NCBI GenBank assembly: GCA_020633075.1
Contig: JACKEI010000001.1
Location: 1,426,001-1,490,000, forward strand
From: Sandaracinaceae bacterium
GTDB taxonomy: Bacteria > Myxococcota_A > Polyangia > Polyangiales > Houyiibacteriaceae
Direction of reading: 5' to 3'
Length of the DNA stretch: 64,000 bases
In this document: piece after piece, positions 52,930 to 60,800 of the stretch
How positions within the stretch are numbered: the stretch's first letter is position 1
How the letters are laid out: the number at the start of each line of letters is the position of its first letter
The notes under the pieces: generated by a model
Told to the model about the DNA's origin: nothing
Databases searched by the model: none
The model's input: only the letters and a program-made list of their open reading frames with translations
Translations under genes and position numbers: made by a program

Positions 52930-53844
52930 CTAGAGCGACTCGATCCATGCGTGGACGAGCGCAGCGGTCTGTTGGTCCCGACGCTGCACGCCGAGGGGTG
53001 GCATGGGGGCGGCTGGCTGCCGCGCGACGAACGCCTGATAGAGGACGCTGGCCTCGGGATCGCCCGGCACCACACGCAGCCCCGCCGCAGACGCCGAGCC
53101 GGTGGTGGGCATACCCACCGTGTTCGCCACGAACACCTCCGAGCGCATGTCGAAGCTGGCCCCCGGGACGCCGCTCCCGTTGTGGCAGTGGACGCAGTTG
53201 CCCTGCACGTAGCCCGTGACGTCGCGCTCGAGGGCCGCACGCTCGTCGTCATCTTCGTCCTGTTCCGGCTCGTGAACGGCGAGCTGCGGCGCCGTAAAAC
53301 CGAGCACGGGTCCCATGCCGGCCTCGTGGCACGCGGCGCACTGGGTCTCGTGCGGGATCACGTGCGAAAACGTCTCGCCTTCGAACACCACCGGGACCTC
53401 GCGCACCCCGTCGGGCGCCATGCGTCGCGCGCCGAGCGCACTGCCGTCCTCGTGCACGTACACGGCGTACTCCGGTCCGCTCTCGCCCACACGGATCACG
53501 CGCGTCTCGATGACCACTCCGTCATAGGCGAACTGCTTGAAGAACAGCGTCCCGACCGGGATGGCCCCGGGGTGTGCCGGCGTCCCGTCGGGCGTCTGGA
53601 CGAAGCGGCGCTTGTCCGCGCCGTTGGTCCACAGTGGGAACGCGGGTTCGTACGAGGGGAGCTCCGCCAGGTCCGGCGCCAGCCGATCGAGCCGCTCGGG
53701 GAAGCCGTCTCGGGGGCGCTCGTGGTCCTCGGGCGTGCACGCGAGCGCGCCGAGCACGAAGCAGACCGCGAGCGCAGGGAGGCTGAACCCCTCGACACGG
53801 AGGAGCCCCTGGGGTGCGACGGAGGAGTGCGTGTAGAGTGGCAT
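52930..53844 (-). CDS. diheme cytochrome c lipoprotein
   Basis: 304 residues from ATG 53844. The signal ends in FVLGALACTPEDH (lipobox Cys near 33). The first mature part (LPSYEPAFPLWTNGADKRRF, then VGTLFFKQFAYDGVVIETR) resembles the N-terminal domain of SO2930-type diheme proteins. Two heme sites follow: TQCAACHEAGMGP and GNCVHCHNGSGVPG. The end VLYQAFVARQPAAPMPPLGV is the axial-Met loop of class I cytochromes. The gene order (cytochrome then propeller dehydrogenase) suggests electron transfer from the PQQ-type enzyme, which is inference. Precedes the dehydrogenase gene by 48 bases. Confidence 0.85.
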   Translation of the reverse strand: MPLYTHSSVAPQGLLRVEGFSLPALAVCFVLGALACTPEDHERPRDGFPERLDRLAPDLAELPSYEPAFPLWTNGADKRRFVQTPDGTPAHPGAIPVGTLFFKQFAYDGVVIETRVIRVGESGPEYAVYVHEDGSALGARRMAPDGVREVPVVFEGETFSHVIPHETQCAACHEAGMGPVLGFTAPQLAVHEPEQDEDDDERAALERDVTGYVQGNCVHCHNGSGVPGASFDMRSEVFVANTVGMPTTGSASAAGLRVVPGDPEASVLYQAFVARQPAAPMPPLGVQRRDQQTAALVHAWIESL

Positions 53845-53914
53845 GGTGGATGGGACGGACGACGACCCGACCACCCGAGCGGGCAGCATGGCGTTCGCCT
53901 CGTGTTCGGTCGGG

Positions 53915-54133
53915 CTAGGGGTTGGCGTCGGCGGGACGCGGGCATCCCTGGTCGGGGATCCCGAGGTCCGGCGGCAGGTCGCAGCGAGCGGCGTCTTGGC
54001 CGGCGTCCACGACGTTCAGGTCGGCATCACGGGAGACCGTGATGGCCACGTCGCGACCCGCGCAGGCGGTGCTGGACACCGAGACCGCACCGAGGAGCAC
54101 GCCTCGCGCAAGTGAGCAGAGCCGCCGGTTCAT
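53915..54133 (-). CDS. small Asp-rich lipoprotein
   Basis: 72 residues. A signal peptide ends in VSVSSTACAGRD (lipobox Cys near 24). The mature peptide has VDAGQDAARCDLPPDLGIPD and QGCPRPADANP, with two Cys. It resembles the short leader-linker peptides that precede larger domains in myxobacterial lipoproteins, but it ends before any domain. It may be intact and tiny, or the front of a truncated protein. It lies 70 bases upstream of the cytochrome gene on the same strand. Confidence 0.5.
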   Translation of the reverse strand: MNRRLCSLARGVLLGAVSVSSTACAGRDVAITVSRDADLNVVDAGQDAARCDLPPDLGIPDQGCPRPADANP

Positions 54134-54194
54134 GAGAGCGCAGTGTGCCTCACGCGGGAAAGCGTCTCACGCCCAGTCACTTTCGGGCGCTCAG

Positions 54195-55295
54195 TCATGG
54201 GCCCCAGGAGAGACCTGCGGTGACCACGGCGAAGGGCCCCGACCAGTCGACCGCGGCGACGCCGCCCACCAGCAGGCGCGTCCGGGGGAGCGTCCAGCCC
54301 GCGTACACCCGCACGGGCACGCGGAAGGCCCCGGCGCGCAACGCAGCCTCGACGCGCACCACGGGTCCACTCCAGGGGACGACGGCGCGTGCACCCGCGA
54401 GCGTGGGGTCGGCGAGCGAGGTGCCTGTGAAGAAGCTGAGCGCGCCGACGTAGCCAGCGCCGACATCCAGCGAGGCGCGTCGGGTGTGCACGTGACCCGA
54501 GACCAGCAGCTGCAGCGTGACGAGACGCGACCGCACCGTCGCGCGCTCGAGCGTGCCGCGACCGCCCCCCACGAAAGCACCCAGCGAGACGCTCAACCTG
54601 CGGCGTGGTTGGGCGCGCAGCTCGAGCTCCCCCACTGCCTGCGCCCACTGTGAGCGGCCGGCATAGAGCAGCCCCATGCCCACCGAAGCCGTCCAACGCG
54701 GCAGTTTGGGCTCGATGAGCGCAGGCATCGAGAGCCCGTCGGCCTGCTCCGGCTCTGGGTCCGTCGAGGGTGGTGACGCGACCGGCAGCGCGCGCAGCGG
54801 CTCAGCGCTGCGCTCCCGCTCGCCTTCCGCATCCGTCATGACGCCGGGCGCCAAGACCGGAGCCTCGGGCGGCTCGCCGACGCCGACCAGCGCACGCGGG
54901 GCCGCGTCGGCCGAGAGATCGCGGCAGGCCTCGAGCAGCTCCACCACCGCCAGCGCCACGAGACGAGGAAAGCCGGCACCGAGCCGAGCGTCGTCGCCCA
55001 GGCGCACGGGTGCTCCGCACGCATCACCATGCGTGGTGAGCTGGAGCGTCGTGCGATCGGCGGCGCACGAAAGCACTACCGCGGCGGAGGCCGCGCTGGC
55101 CCACGCGCGGGCTTCGGGCTCCACGCCCCGCAGCTCGAGCTCCAGCGCCGCGTCGAACGCGGTCTGGTCGGCTCCCGCGCAGGCCTCGAGCGTGAGCGCG
55201 ACGCCTGGCGTGGCCTGTGCGCGTGCGCCCGCGGGCACGAGCGAGGTGCACAGCGCGAAGACGGCCGGAACGAGGGCACGTGCGCTCGACCCTAT
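54195..55295 (-). CDS. secreted protein of unknown function, third gene of the ECF-FecR operon
   Basis: About 366 residues. A signal-like helix (LVPAVFALCTSLVPAGARAQA) precedes an Ala-rich domain (about 30-150, VVLSCAADRTTLQLTTHGDA), an acidic Pro/Glu linker, then a beta-barrel-like end (RWTASVGMGLLYAGRSQWAQ, RRRLSVSLGAFVGGGRG, VRVYAGWTLPRTRLLVGGVA, AAVDWSGPFAVVTAGLSWG), which suggests an outer-membrane location. No ATG, GTG or TTG is available in frame before the signal sequence. The best start is ATA at 55293-55295, which overlaps the FecR stop as ATAG. A sequence error or a rare start are both possible. It should respond to the ECF system upstream. Confidence 0.65.
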   Translation of the reverse strand: MGSSARALVPAVFALCTSLVPAGARAQATPGVALTLEACAGADQTAFDAALELELRGVEPEARAWASAASAAVVLSCAADRTTLQLTTHGDACGAPVRLGDDARLGAGFPRLVALAVVELLEACRDLSADAAPRALVGVGEPPEAPVLAPGVMTDAEGERERSAEPLRALPVASPPSTDPEPEQADGLSMPALIEPKLPRWTASVGMGLLYAGRSQWAQAVGELELRAQPRRRLSVSLGAFVGGGRGTLERATVRSRLVTLQLLVSGHVHTRRASLDVGAGYVGALSFFTGTSLADPTLAGARAVVPWSGPVVRVEAALRAGAFRVPVRVYAGWTLPRTRLLVGGVAAVDWSGPFAVVTAGLSWGP

Positions 55296-56506
55296 GGCAG
55301 TCCCCCGAATCTCCGCACGGCCGACAGTCGGCGCCCTGCCGGGAAGCGCGCTTGGTACTCGAGCGCGAGCGCGTGGGCGCGTGCAGCGTCCCCGGCGCGG
55401 TGCCACGCCTCCACTTCGCGAGCGAGCGCGTCCTGCGCCAGGGTGCCCCCCGGCGCCTGTGCTCGCGCCCGTGCGAAGGCGCGCGCTGCCTGGGCAGGCT
55501 GGCCGCGGCTGAGCAGCATCCGTCCGACCGTGAAGCTGGCCAGCGGCGCCTGCGGGTGGGTGGGATGCTCCCGCCAGACCCGCTCCAAGTAGCCGATGGC
55601 CTCGGCGCCGTGACCGGAGAGGCGCGCCACGTCGGCCGCCAGCATCAGATCTTCGACGTCGTCGCGCACCCGGTCCGCGCCGCCAAGGCGCAGCGCCTCG
55701 TAGGCGGTGGCGTGCTCTCCCGCACGCGCCAGAGCACGCCACGCGTCGGGCGTGACAGGCACAGGGGCGGGCTCGGCGGTAGCGGGCCTCTGGTCCGAAT
55801 CCGGAACCAGCAGGTCCGCGCGCGCTCGCGCGGCGCCCGGCTGGGGGGCGTCGGGCGCCGTGTCCGACTCGTGCCGCTCGCCCGAGACTCGTTCCAGAGC
55901 GCCTGACGTCGCGACGTCGCGCTCAGGCGGCGCACACGGGAACGTACCCTCGGCGCCGGCGGGGAGCATGGCCTCTCCCGAGGGCCAACGGACGCGCACC
56001 AACCCACGCGTCACGCTGATGTGCGCCTCGTCTCCGTGGCGCTCCACGCCGAATGCCGTGCCTAGCACGATGACCTGCAGGCTCCCGACCTCCACCACGA
56101 AGCGGCGCTCCACGCCGGGGGTGACCTCGAACGCTCCCGCGCCGCGCGTGAGCCGCACGCGCACCTCGGAGTCGGTGGTGAGCACGCGCTCGAGCGTGGT
56201 GTCGAGGCCCACGGGGATGGCGCGGGAGCCGTCGCTGAAGCGCAGCTCCCCCGGAGCGGCCGGGGCAGCGCTCGCGGCGACCACCGCCGACTCCTGCGCG
56301 GGGCCCTGGGTATCCGGGTTGGGTGGGAGCCCGAGCATCGCCACACCCACGACCGTCACACCGAGCGCCGCAAGGGCCGCGCCGCCACGCGCGACACGCC
56401 GCCGTCGCCGGGCGCGGTGGAGGCGCGCGAGGCCCTGCTCCACGCGCGGGGCGTCCCAGCCATCGAGCTCCACGCGGTCCACGAGCTTCTCGGGGACGTC
56501 ACTCAT
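55292..56506 (-). CDS. FecR-type anti-sigma/regulator with one membrane helix and TPR-like C-terminus
   Basis: 404 residues. The cytosolic N-terminus is short (VELDGWDAPRVEQGLARLH, then RARRRRRVARGG), with a single membrane helix (AALAALGVTVVGVAMLGL near 40-57). The FecR domain covers about 85-195: AIPVGLDTTLERVLTTDSEV, VRLTRGAGAFEVTPGVERR, VEVGSLQVIVLGTAFGVERH and TRGLVRVRWPSGEAMLPAG. A linker and helical TPR-like repeats finish it (about 255-400: LAADVARLSGHGAEAIGYLE). FecR proteins control an ECF sigma factor from the membrane. The start overlaps the sigma gene by eight bases, so the two are coupled. Confidence 0.88.
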   Translation of the reverse strand: MSDVPEKLVDRVELDGWDAPRVEQGLARLHRARRRRRVARGGAALAALGVTVVGVAMLGLPPNPDTQGPAQESAVVAASAAPAAPGELRFSDGSRAIPVGLDTTLERVLTTDSEVRVRLTRGAGAFEVTPGVERRFVVEVGSLQVIVLGTAFGVERHGDEAHISVTRGLVRVRWPSGEAMLPAGAEGTFPCAPPERDVATSGALERVSGERHESDTAPDAPQPGAARARADLLVPDSDQRPATAEPAPVPVTPDAWRALARAGEHATAYEALRLGGADRVRDDVEDLMLAADVARLSGHGAEAIGYLERVWREHPTHPQAPLASFTVGRMLLSRGQPAQAARAFARARAQAPGGTLAQDALAREVEAWHRAGDAARAHALALEYQARFPAGRRLSAVRRFGGLP

Positions 56507-57056
56507 GGTCCATGACCTCCGCGATGTGCGCCTGGGCCACGGCGATGCGCCGGTGCGCCGTGGCGCGCGAGCAGCCACACAGCTCCGCCACCCGCGGCAG
56601 CGTCTCGCGCTCCACGCAGTGCAGGTGCCACGCGATGCGCACGTCAGCCGGGAGCGTGTCCAGTGTGCGGAACACGGCGGCCAGGACCACGCGCTGCTCG
56701 GGGCTCGCGTCACGGCAGGTGAGCGTCGCGTAGTCCGAGACCTCGTCCAGACCCACGAAGCGCCTCAGGCGGTGACGACGCAGGCGCTTCCGGACGTGGC
56801 GGACGGCGATGGTGTAGACCCAGCTGCGCAGCGCCGCCGGATCACGAATGGAGAGGAACCCGAGGTGCGCGTCCAGGAACACGTCCTGCACCAAGTCTTC
56901 CACCTCGTGCGGCCGCCCCAGCATGCGCAGCCCCAGCCGCGCAACCACCGGCGAGAATTCACGGAAGAACTCGTCGAGGGTGTTCACGGCTCGGGGCGGC
57001 GCGGCAGGCGCCGGCAGCAGTCGCAGCTGAGGCTTCACGTCCAGGCAGTGTTCCAC
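56499..57056 (-). CDS. ECF-type RNA polymerase sigma factor
   Basis: 185 residues. Region 2 spans about 27-95 (FFREFSPVVARLGLRMLGRP, then HEVEDLVQDVFLDAHLG), with SWVYTIAVRHVRKRLRRHRL as the -10-contacting helix. Region 4 spans about 130-180 (TLPADVRIAWHLHCVERETL, then AELCGCSRATAHRRIAVAQA). No C-terminal extension. It is the first gene of a three-gene unit with the FecR-like protein and the secreted protein. Typical of cell-surface-signalling or myxobacterial stress systems; the signal is unknown. Confidence 0.93.
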   Translation of the reverse strand: MEHCLDVKPQLRLLPAPAAPPRAVNTLDEFFREFSPVVARLGLRMLGRPHEVEDLVQDVFLDAHLGFLSIRDPAALRSWVYTIAVRHVRKRLRRHRLRRFVGLDEVSDYATLTCRDASPEQRVVLAAVFRTLDTLPADVRIAWHLHCVERETLPRVAELCGCSRATAHRRIAVAQAHIAEVMDHE

Positions 57057-57069
57057 GGGCCGAGAACCG

Positions 57070-57345
57070 TCTCACTGAATCTTCGGCTGGCGAAGCGCGA
57101 CCACGTGCTGCGCGCTGAGCGTGCCCCCCGCCTCCCTGTTGTGTTCCGCGCTAGGGAATGAACACCGAGCTCCCCGAGTGTGCTGTCGGGGGTGAGCTCC
57201 GTGATGGAACCCACAGGGCACGAATACCGGAATCCGTCCGGACGCAGGGGGGCAGGCAGGTGCCACCGTTGAGGCACGGGTTCGCATCGCACGGGATGTT
57301 CATGTTCGCGCTGGAGCTCTTACAGGCCGCTGGAGGGTGGTCGGT
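57070..57345 (-). pseudogene. EGF-like domain fragment with a frameshift
   Basis: In one frame, IPCDANPCLNGGTCLPP is the start of a perfect EGF-like domain (C-x(4)-C-x-N-G-G-x-C). After a run of six C (plus-strand G at 57247-57252) the next frame continues PDGFRYSCPVGSITELTPDS, which fits the second half (x-F-x-C-x-C-x-x-G). No single frame covers both halves and no signal peptide lies upstream. The gap to the serine hydrolase gene (57057-57411) contains nothing else. Either a broken gene end or a homopolymer error. Confidence 0.5.
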
Positions 57346-57411
57346 CGCAGGAGTTCTGGCACTATGCGCCAGTCGCGCCCCAGACCGGCCTGACCGCACC
57401 GGAGCCATCGA

Positions 57412-58569
57412 ATGTCTATCCTCCTTCGCCTCCGCCAGCTCCCGCTGGCAATCCTATTGGTGCTCACCGCGCTCCCCTTGCAGTCGTGCGACGACGGACC
57501 GGGGCCACGCCCGGAGCTGGACTTCGCGGCCTTCGACGCGGCCATGGAGGCGTTCCTGGTGGAGCACGAGCTCGAGGGCGCCGCCGCCATCGTGGTGCAC
57601 CGCGACTGGGGCGTGCTGCACCAGCAGGCCTACGGGACGCACACGCTCGAGCGCATCAGCCTGCTGGCGTCGTCCAGCAAGATCTTGTCGGTGGGTGTGA
57701 TCATGCGGCTCGTGGACCAGGGCGTGCTGGACCTCGACGAGCCCATCTCCACGTATGCCACCGACCTCCAGGGGAGCCGCAGCTTCACCTTGGCCCAGAT
57801 GCTGTCCAACAGCGCAGGGCTCGTGGGGCTGATCGACAACCCCACGTACGCTCCGTACCTGTGCCAGTACGCGTTCTTGGGCACGCTCGGCTCGTGTGGC
57901 CGCTTGATCTACGAGGCGGACGACGCCGCGGACACGGTGCCCCCGGACACGCAGTTTCGCTATGGGGGCGGGCAGTGGCAGCTGGCCGGGTCCATCGCCG
58001 AGCGCGCGTCCGGACGCACCTGGGCCGAGCTGGTCCAGGAGACGTACGTGGACACCTGCGAGCTCGGGACGCTGGCCTACACCAACCAGTTCGCCCAGGC
58101 CTTCGCCGACGGGGGCGTAGACGCGGCCCTGGGCTACCCCAGCTTCTTCGACGGAGACGTCTCCGTGCTGCCCTTCACCCGCAACCCCAGCATCGAGGGG
58201 GGCGGCTACACCACGGTGGGGGACTACGGCGAGGTGTTGCTCATGCATCTTCGCGGCGGCGTCTGCAGCAACGGCGAGCGCGTCCTCAGCCAGCGCTCGG
58301 TGCGCCGCATGCAGGCGGACCGAATTGGGGAGGTCTACGGAGGGACCACGATTGATCCCATTCATCCGGGCTACGGCCTGGGCTGGTGGGTGAGCCGCGA
58401 CGAGCCGGGGGTGGTCGCGGACGCCGGGGCCTACGGCGCCATGCCCTGGCTGGACGTGGAGCGGGGGTATGGGGTGATGATCCTGCTCGAGGCGGACCCG
58501 GAGGACGGCTACGCGGCCCGGGCCGTCACCAAGCCAATCCTCGAAGCCATCCTCGACGAGGCGCGCTGA
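57412..58569 (+). CDS. serine hydrolase lipoprotein of the beta-lactamase/penicillin-binding family
   Basis: 385 residues. The signal ends in LTALPLQSCDDG (lipobox Cys near 26). The catalytic Ser-x-x-Lys is SSSK in ISLLASSSKILSVGVIMRLV, preceded by AAIVVHRDWGVLHQQAYG. A second-site Tyr is in FRYGGGQWQLAGSIAERASG, where the family often has Tyr-x-Asn. The third motif, normally His/Lys-x-Gly, is not clear in the last 60 residues (GAYGAMPWLDVERGYGVM). Members are DD-peptidases, esterases or amidases; the lipid anchor suggests action in the periplasm. Not related closely to the cytosolic serine hydrolase at 21211. Confidence 0.86.
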   Translation: MSILLRLRQLPLAILLVLTALPLQSCDDGPGPRPELDFAAFDAAMEAFLVEHELEGAAAIVVHRDWGVLHQQAYGTHTLERISLLASSSKILSVGVIMRLVDQGVLDLDEPISTYATDLQGSRSFTLAQMLSNSAGLVGLIDNPTYAPYLCQYAFLGTLGSCGRLIYEADDAADTVPPDTQFRYGGGQWQLAGSIAERASGRTWAELVQETYVDTCELGTLAYTNQFAQAFADGGVDAALGYPSFFDGDVSVLPFTRNPSIEGGGYTTVGDYGEVLLMHLRGGVCSNGERVLSQRSVRRMQADRIGEVYGGTTIDPIHPGYGLGWWVSRDEPGVVADAGAYGAMPWLDVERGYGVMILLEADPEDGYAARAVTKPILEAILDEAR

Positions 58570-58602
58570 CCGGGCCCTGACGTAGCGCCAGAGGGCGCTC
58601 GG

Positions 58603-60198
58603 TCAGTGCCCCCCACGCTTGCTGCGCCGCCGGAGGACGCCGAGCGCCAGCAGCACCAGCGCCATGCCGGCAGGGACGTCCTGCCCACCAGGCGCCGGAA
58701 CGCGGCAGCCACAGCCGCTGCTGACCGGGGGGCGGGGCCGCCCGCCGCCGTCGGCGCCACTGCCGCCACCGTCCAGGCCTCCAGTGCCACCGCCGTCGAG
58801 GTTGCCGCCCGTGCCTCCGTCGCCCGTGCCCGTGCCGCCGTCGCCGCCTGTCACGGGCGGGATGTCCACGCAGTTGCCCATGGTGCACATCTCGCCCGCC
58901 GGGCACGTGGCACCCAGACAGGCGTCCACGCACTGCCCGTTGCTCGGGTTGCACACGGTGCCCGCCGCGCAGGTGACACCCACACAGTCGGGGTCGCGAC
59001 AGAGGCCCGAAGCGGCCTCACAGCTGAGCCCCGCGCCGCAGCCGGAGCACGAGCAGGTGTCCACGCAGATGCCACCCTGGCATGCCTTCATGGCGCCACA
59101 CACCACGTTCGCGCAGGGGTCCACGCAGGCGCCCACGCGGCACACTTGCTCGCCGGGGCAGACGATGCCGGTGCAGGGGCCCACGCAGCTGCCTCCCCGG
59201 CAGACCTGTCCGGAGGGGCAGCTCACGTTCTCGCACGCGGGCTCGTAGCACTCACCCGTCGCGGCGTTGCACGACAGGCTTGGGTTCGAGCAGCCGAACT
59301 CCTCGCAGCGACCCACGCAGCGGCCGTTCTGGCAGACCGTGCCGGACGCGCAGAGGTCGCCGTCGTCCACGGTCCCGTCGCAGTCGTTGTCCAGGCCGTC
59401 ACAGGTCTCGGCGGCCATCACGTTGACCGGGATGCACTCGAGGGTTGCGCCGCTGCACTGCGTGAGCCCCTGCGCGCAGATGCCCTGCGCCCCGGGGACG
59501 TCGCAGGTCTCGCCCGCGCCCGAACAGGTGATGCCCGTGAAGAAGAAGACGTAGTCGTTGTAGTCGCCGTCGTTGCTCCACCCCGTGGCCGTGGCGTTCC
59601 CGTCCTCGAAGGCGACGTAGAATGCGTTCGGCGTCGTCGTGGACTGGTAGCTCAGGCTCATGATCCAGCGGCCCACGTATGCGGGGGCGCCGTCGTCACA
59701 GGGGCCACCCGTGCACTCCGGGTTGTACTGCCGCTCCGTGAAGTAGTAGTTCGGGGCGCTCGCGCGGATGAGCGCGAAGCCGATCAGGCCGCCTTGGTAG
59801 TTCGGGCTCTCACGGATGGTCTGCCCGGTGACGGTCATGCCCACAGAGCCATTGCCCAGCGGCCCAGCGAAGATGGGGTAGATCTCGGACGCCGAGGGGG
59901 CGCTCCCCGTGACGTTGTACCAGCCTACGTTCAGCGTGGATCCGGACTGCTTCAGCACCAGCGTGGCCGTGAAGTCGCACAGGGGCGAGAACGCGTTGGG
60001 CTGCTCGCTGGCGTCGTTGACCCAGTCGATGGTCTCGCCGCGGTTGCTGAAGAGCGTGAAGAGCTGCGTCTCTCCGTTGTTGGGGTTGACGGGGTAGACC
60101 AGCCCGTTCGGCTGCGTGATCTGGGCCGACACACCTGAAGCGGTGGCAACGAGGACCGACAGGGAGAGCCCGAGGAGCGAGGGGAGCGTGACGCGCAT
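58603..60198 (-). CDS. secreted Cys-rich (MopE-like) protein with MYXO-CTERM sorting tail
   Basis: 531 residues. A signal peptide (about 1-25, VLVATASGVSA) precedes a beta domain at 26-210 (RWIMSLSYQSTTTPNAFYVA, SNDGDYNDYVFFFTGITC) in which the last part resembles DUF4114-like sequences. A Cys-rich region follows with CDGLDNDCDGTVDDGDLC (MopE Ca2+-type repeat) and about seven copies of C-x-x-x-x-C-x-x-G-x-x-C repeats (PSGQVCRGGSCVGPC). A Gly/Thr/Asp linker leads to SSGCGCRVPAPGGQDVPAG, a hydrophobic helix and LRRRSKRG, a clear MYXO-CTERM tail. It is a surface-anchored protein. Confidence 0.85.
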   Translation of the reverse strand: MRVTLPSLLGLSLSVLVATASGVSAQITQPNGLVYPVNPNNGETQLFTLFSNRGETIDWVNDASEQPNAFSPLCDFTATLVLKQSGSTLNVGWYNVTGSAPSASEIYPIFAGPLGNGSVGMTVTGQTIRESPNYQGGLIGFALIRASAPNYYFTERQYNPECTGGPCDDGAPAYVGRWIMSLSYQSTTTPNAFYVAFEDGNATATGWSNDGDYNDYVFFFTGITCSGAGETCDVPGAQGICAQGLTQCSGATLECIPVNVMAAETCDGLDNDCDGTVDDGDLCASGTVCQNGRCVGRCEEFGCSNPSLSCNAATGECYEPACENVSCPSGQVCRGGSCVGPCTGIVCPGEQVCRVGACVDPCANVVCGAMKACQGGICVDTCSCSGCGAGLSCEAASGLCRDPDCVGVTCAAGTVCNPSNGQCVDACLGATCPAGEMCTMGNCVDIPPVTGGDGGTGTGDGGTGGNLDGGGTGGLDGGGSGADGGGRPRPPVSSGCGCRVPAPGGQDVPAGMALVLLALGVLRRRSKRGGH

Positions 60199-60293
60199 GA
60201 CCAGAAGCGTATCCCGAAATCTTGCCTCTGTGCGCGCGGGACCGGAAATGGCACATCGTTGAAAACATGCCGCGCGGACGGAGCGTTCGGGCG

Positions 60294-60776
60294 TCAGTGG
60301 CGCGTCGCTTCAGGCGGGACTGCGTCGCTCATGCGGTCCCCGTAGTCCCAGCTCTCGATGTTGACCGGCTCGAGCACCAACGCGAGCTCCTCGCTGCGGC
60401 GTGAAAGCAGCCACCGGGCCAGCCGTGAGTCCAGGCTGCCGAGGTACCGCTGCAAGAGCCTCTCCAGCACCTCACCACCGCGCGCAGCGTCGAGCTGTAC
60501 CGTGGCCTGGCCGCGCACGCCCCGGTACGGCGGCGCGTTGAGCGCGACCTCGAAGGCGCAGTGGGGGTTGTCGCGCAGCCGCCGCACGATCTTGGCGTCG
60601 CGATGGACCGCCGCGACCAGCGTGTCCCCCTCACGCGCGAACCACAGCGACAGGAGCACGGGGAACTTGCCCGCGGTCTGGACCGCCAGCCGCATGGGCA
60701 CGACCGTGTCGTCCAGGAAGGCAGCCACGCGGGCGCGAGAGTAGGGGCCACGGACAGTGCAGTCGAAGGTGGACAT
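60294..60776 (-). CDS. pyridoxamine 5'-phosphate oxidase-like flavin/heme-binding protein
   Basis: 160 residues, one split-barrel domain. FDCTVRGPYSRARVAAFLDD opens it; VVPMRLAVQTAGKFPVLLSL and WFAREGDTLVAAVHRDAKIV carry the first strands; NPHCAFEVALNAPPYRGVRG with QATVQLDAARGGEVLERLLQ matches the pattern of PPOX-family proteins that bind FMN, F420 or heme. Its start is 24 bases downstream of the stop of the B12-MerR regulator, so the two form an operon. The reaction is unknown, but pairing with a B12 or light regulator suggests redox response. Confidence 0.8.
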   Translation of the reverse strand: MSTFDCTVRGPYSRARVAAFLDDTVVPMRLAVQTAGKFPVLLSLWFAREGDTLVAAVHRDAKIVRRLRDNPHCAFEVALNAPPYRGVRGQATVQLDAARGGEVLERLLQRYLGSLDSRLARWLLSRRSEELALVLEPVNIESWDYGDRMSDAVPPEATRH

Positions 60777-60800
60777 GAGGGTTCCTTGTTGGCGAAGGGG

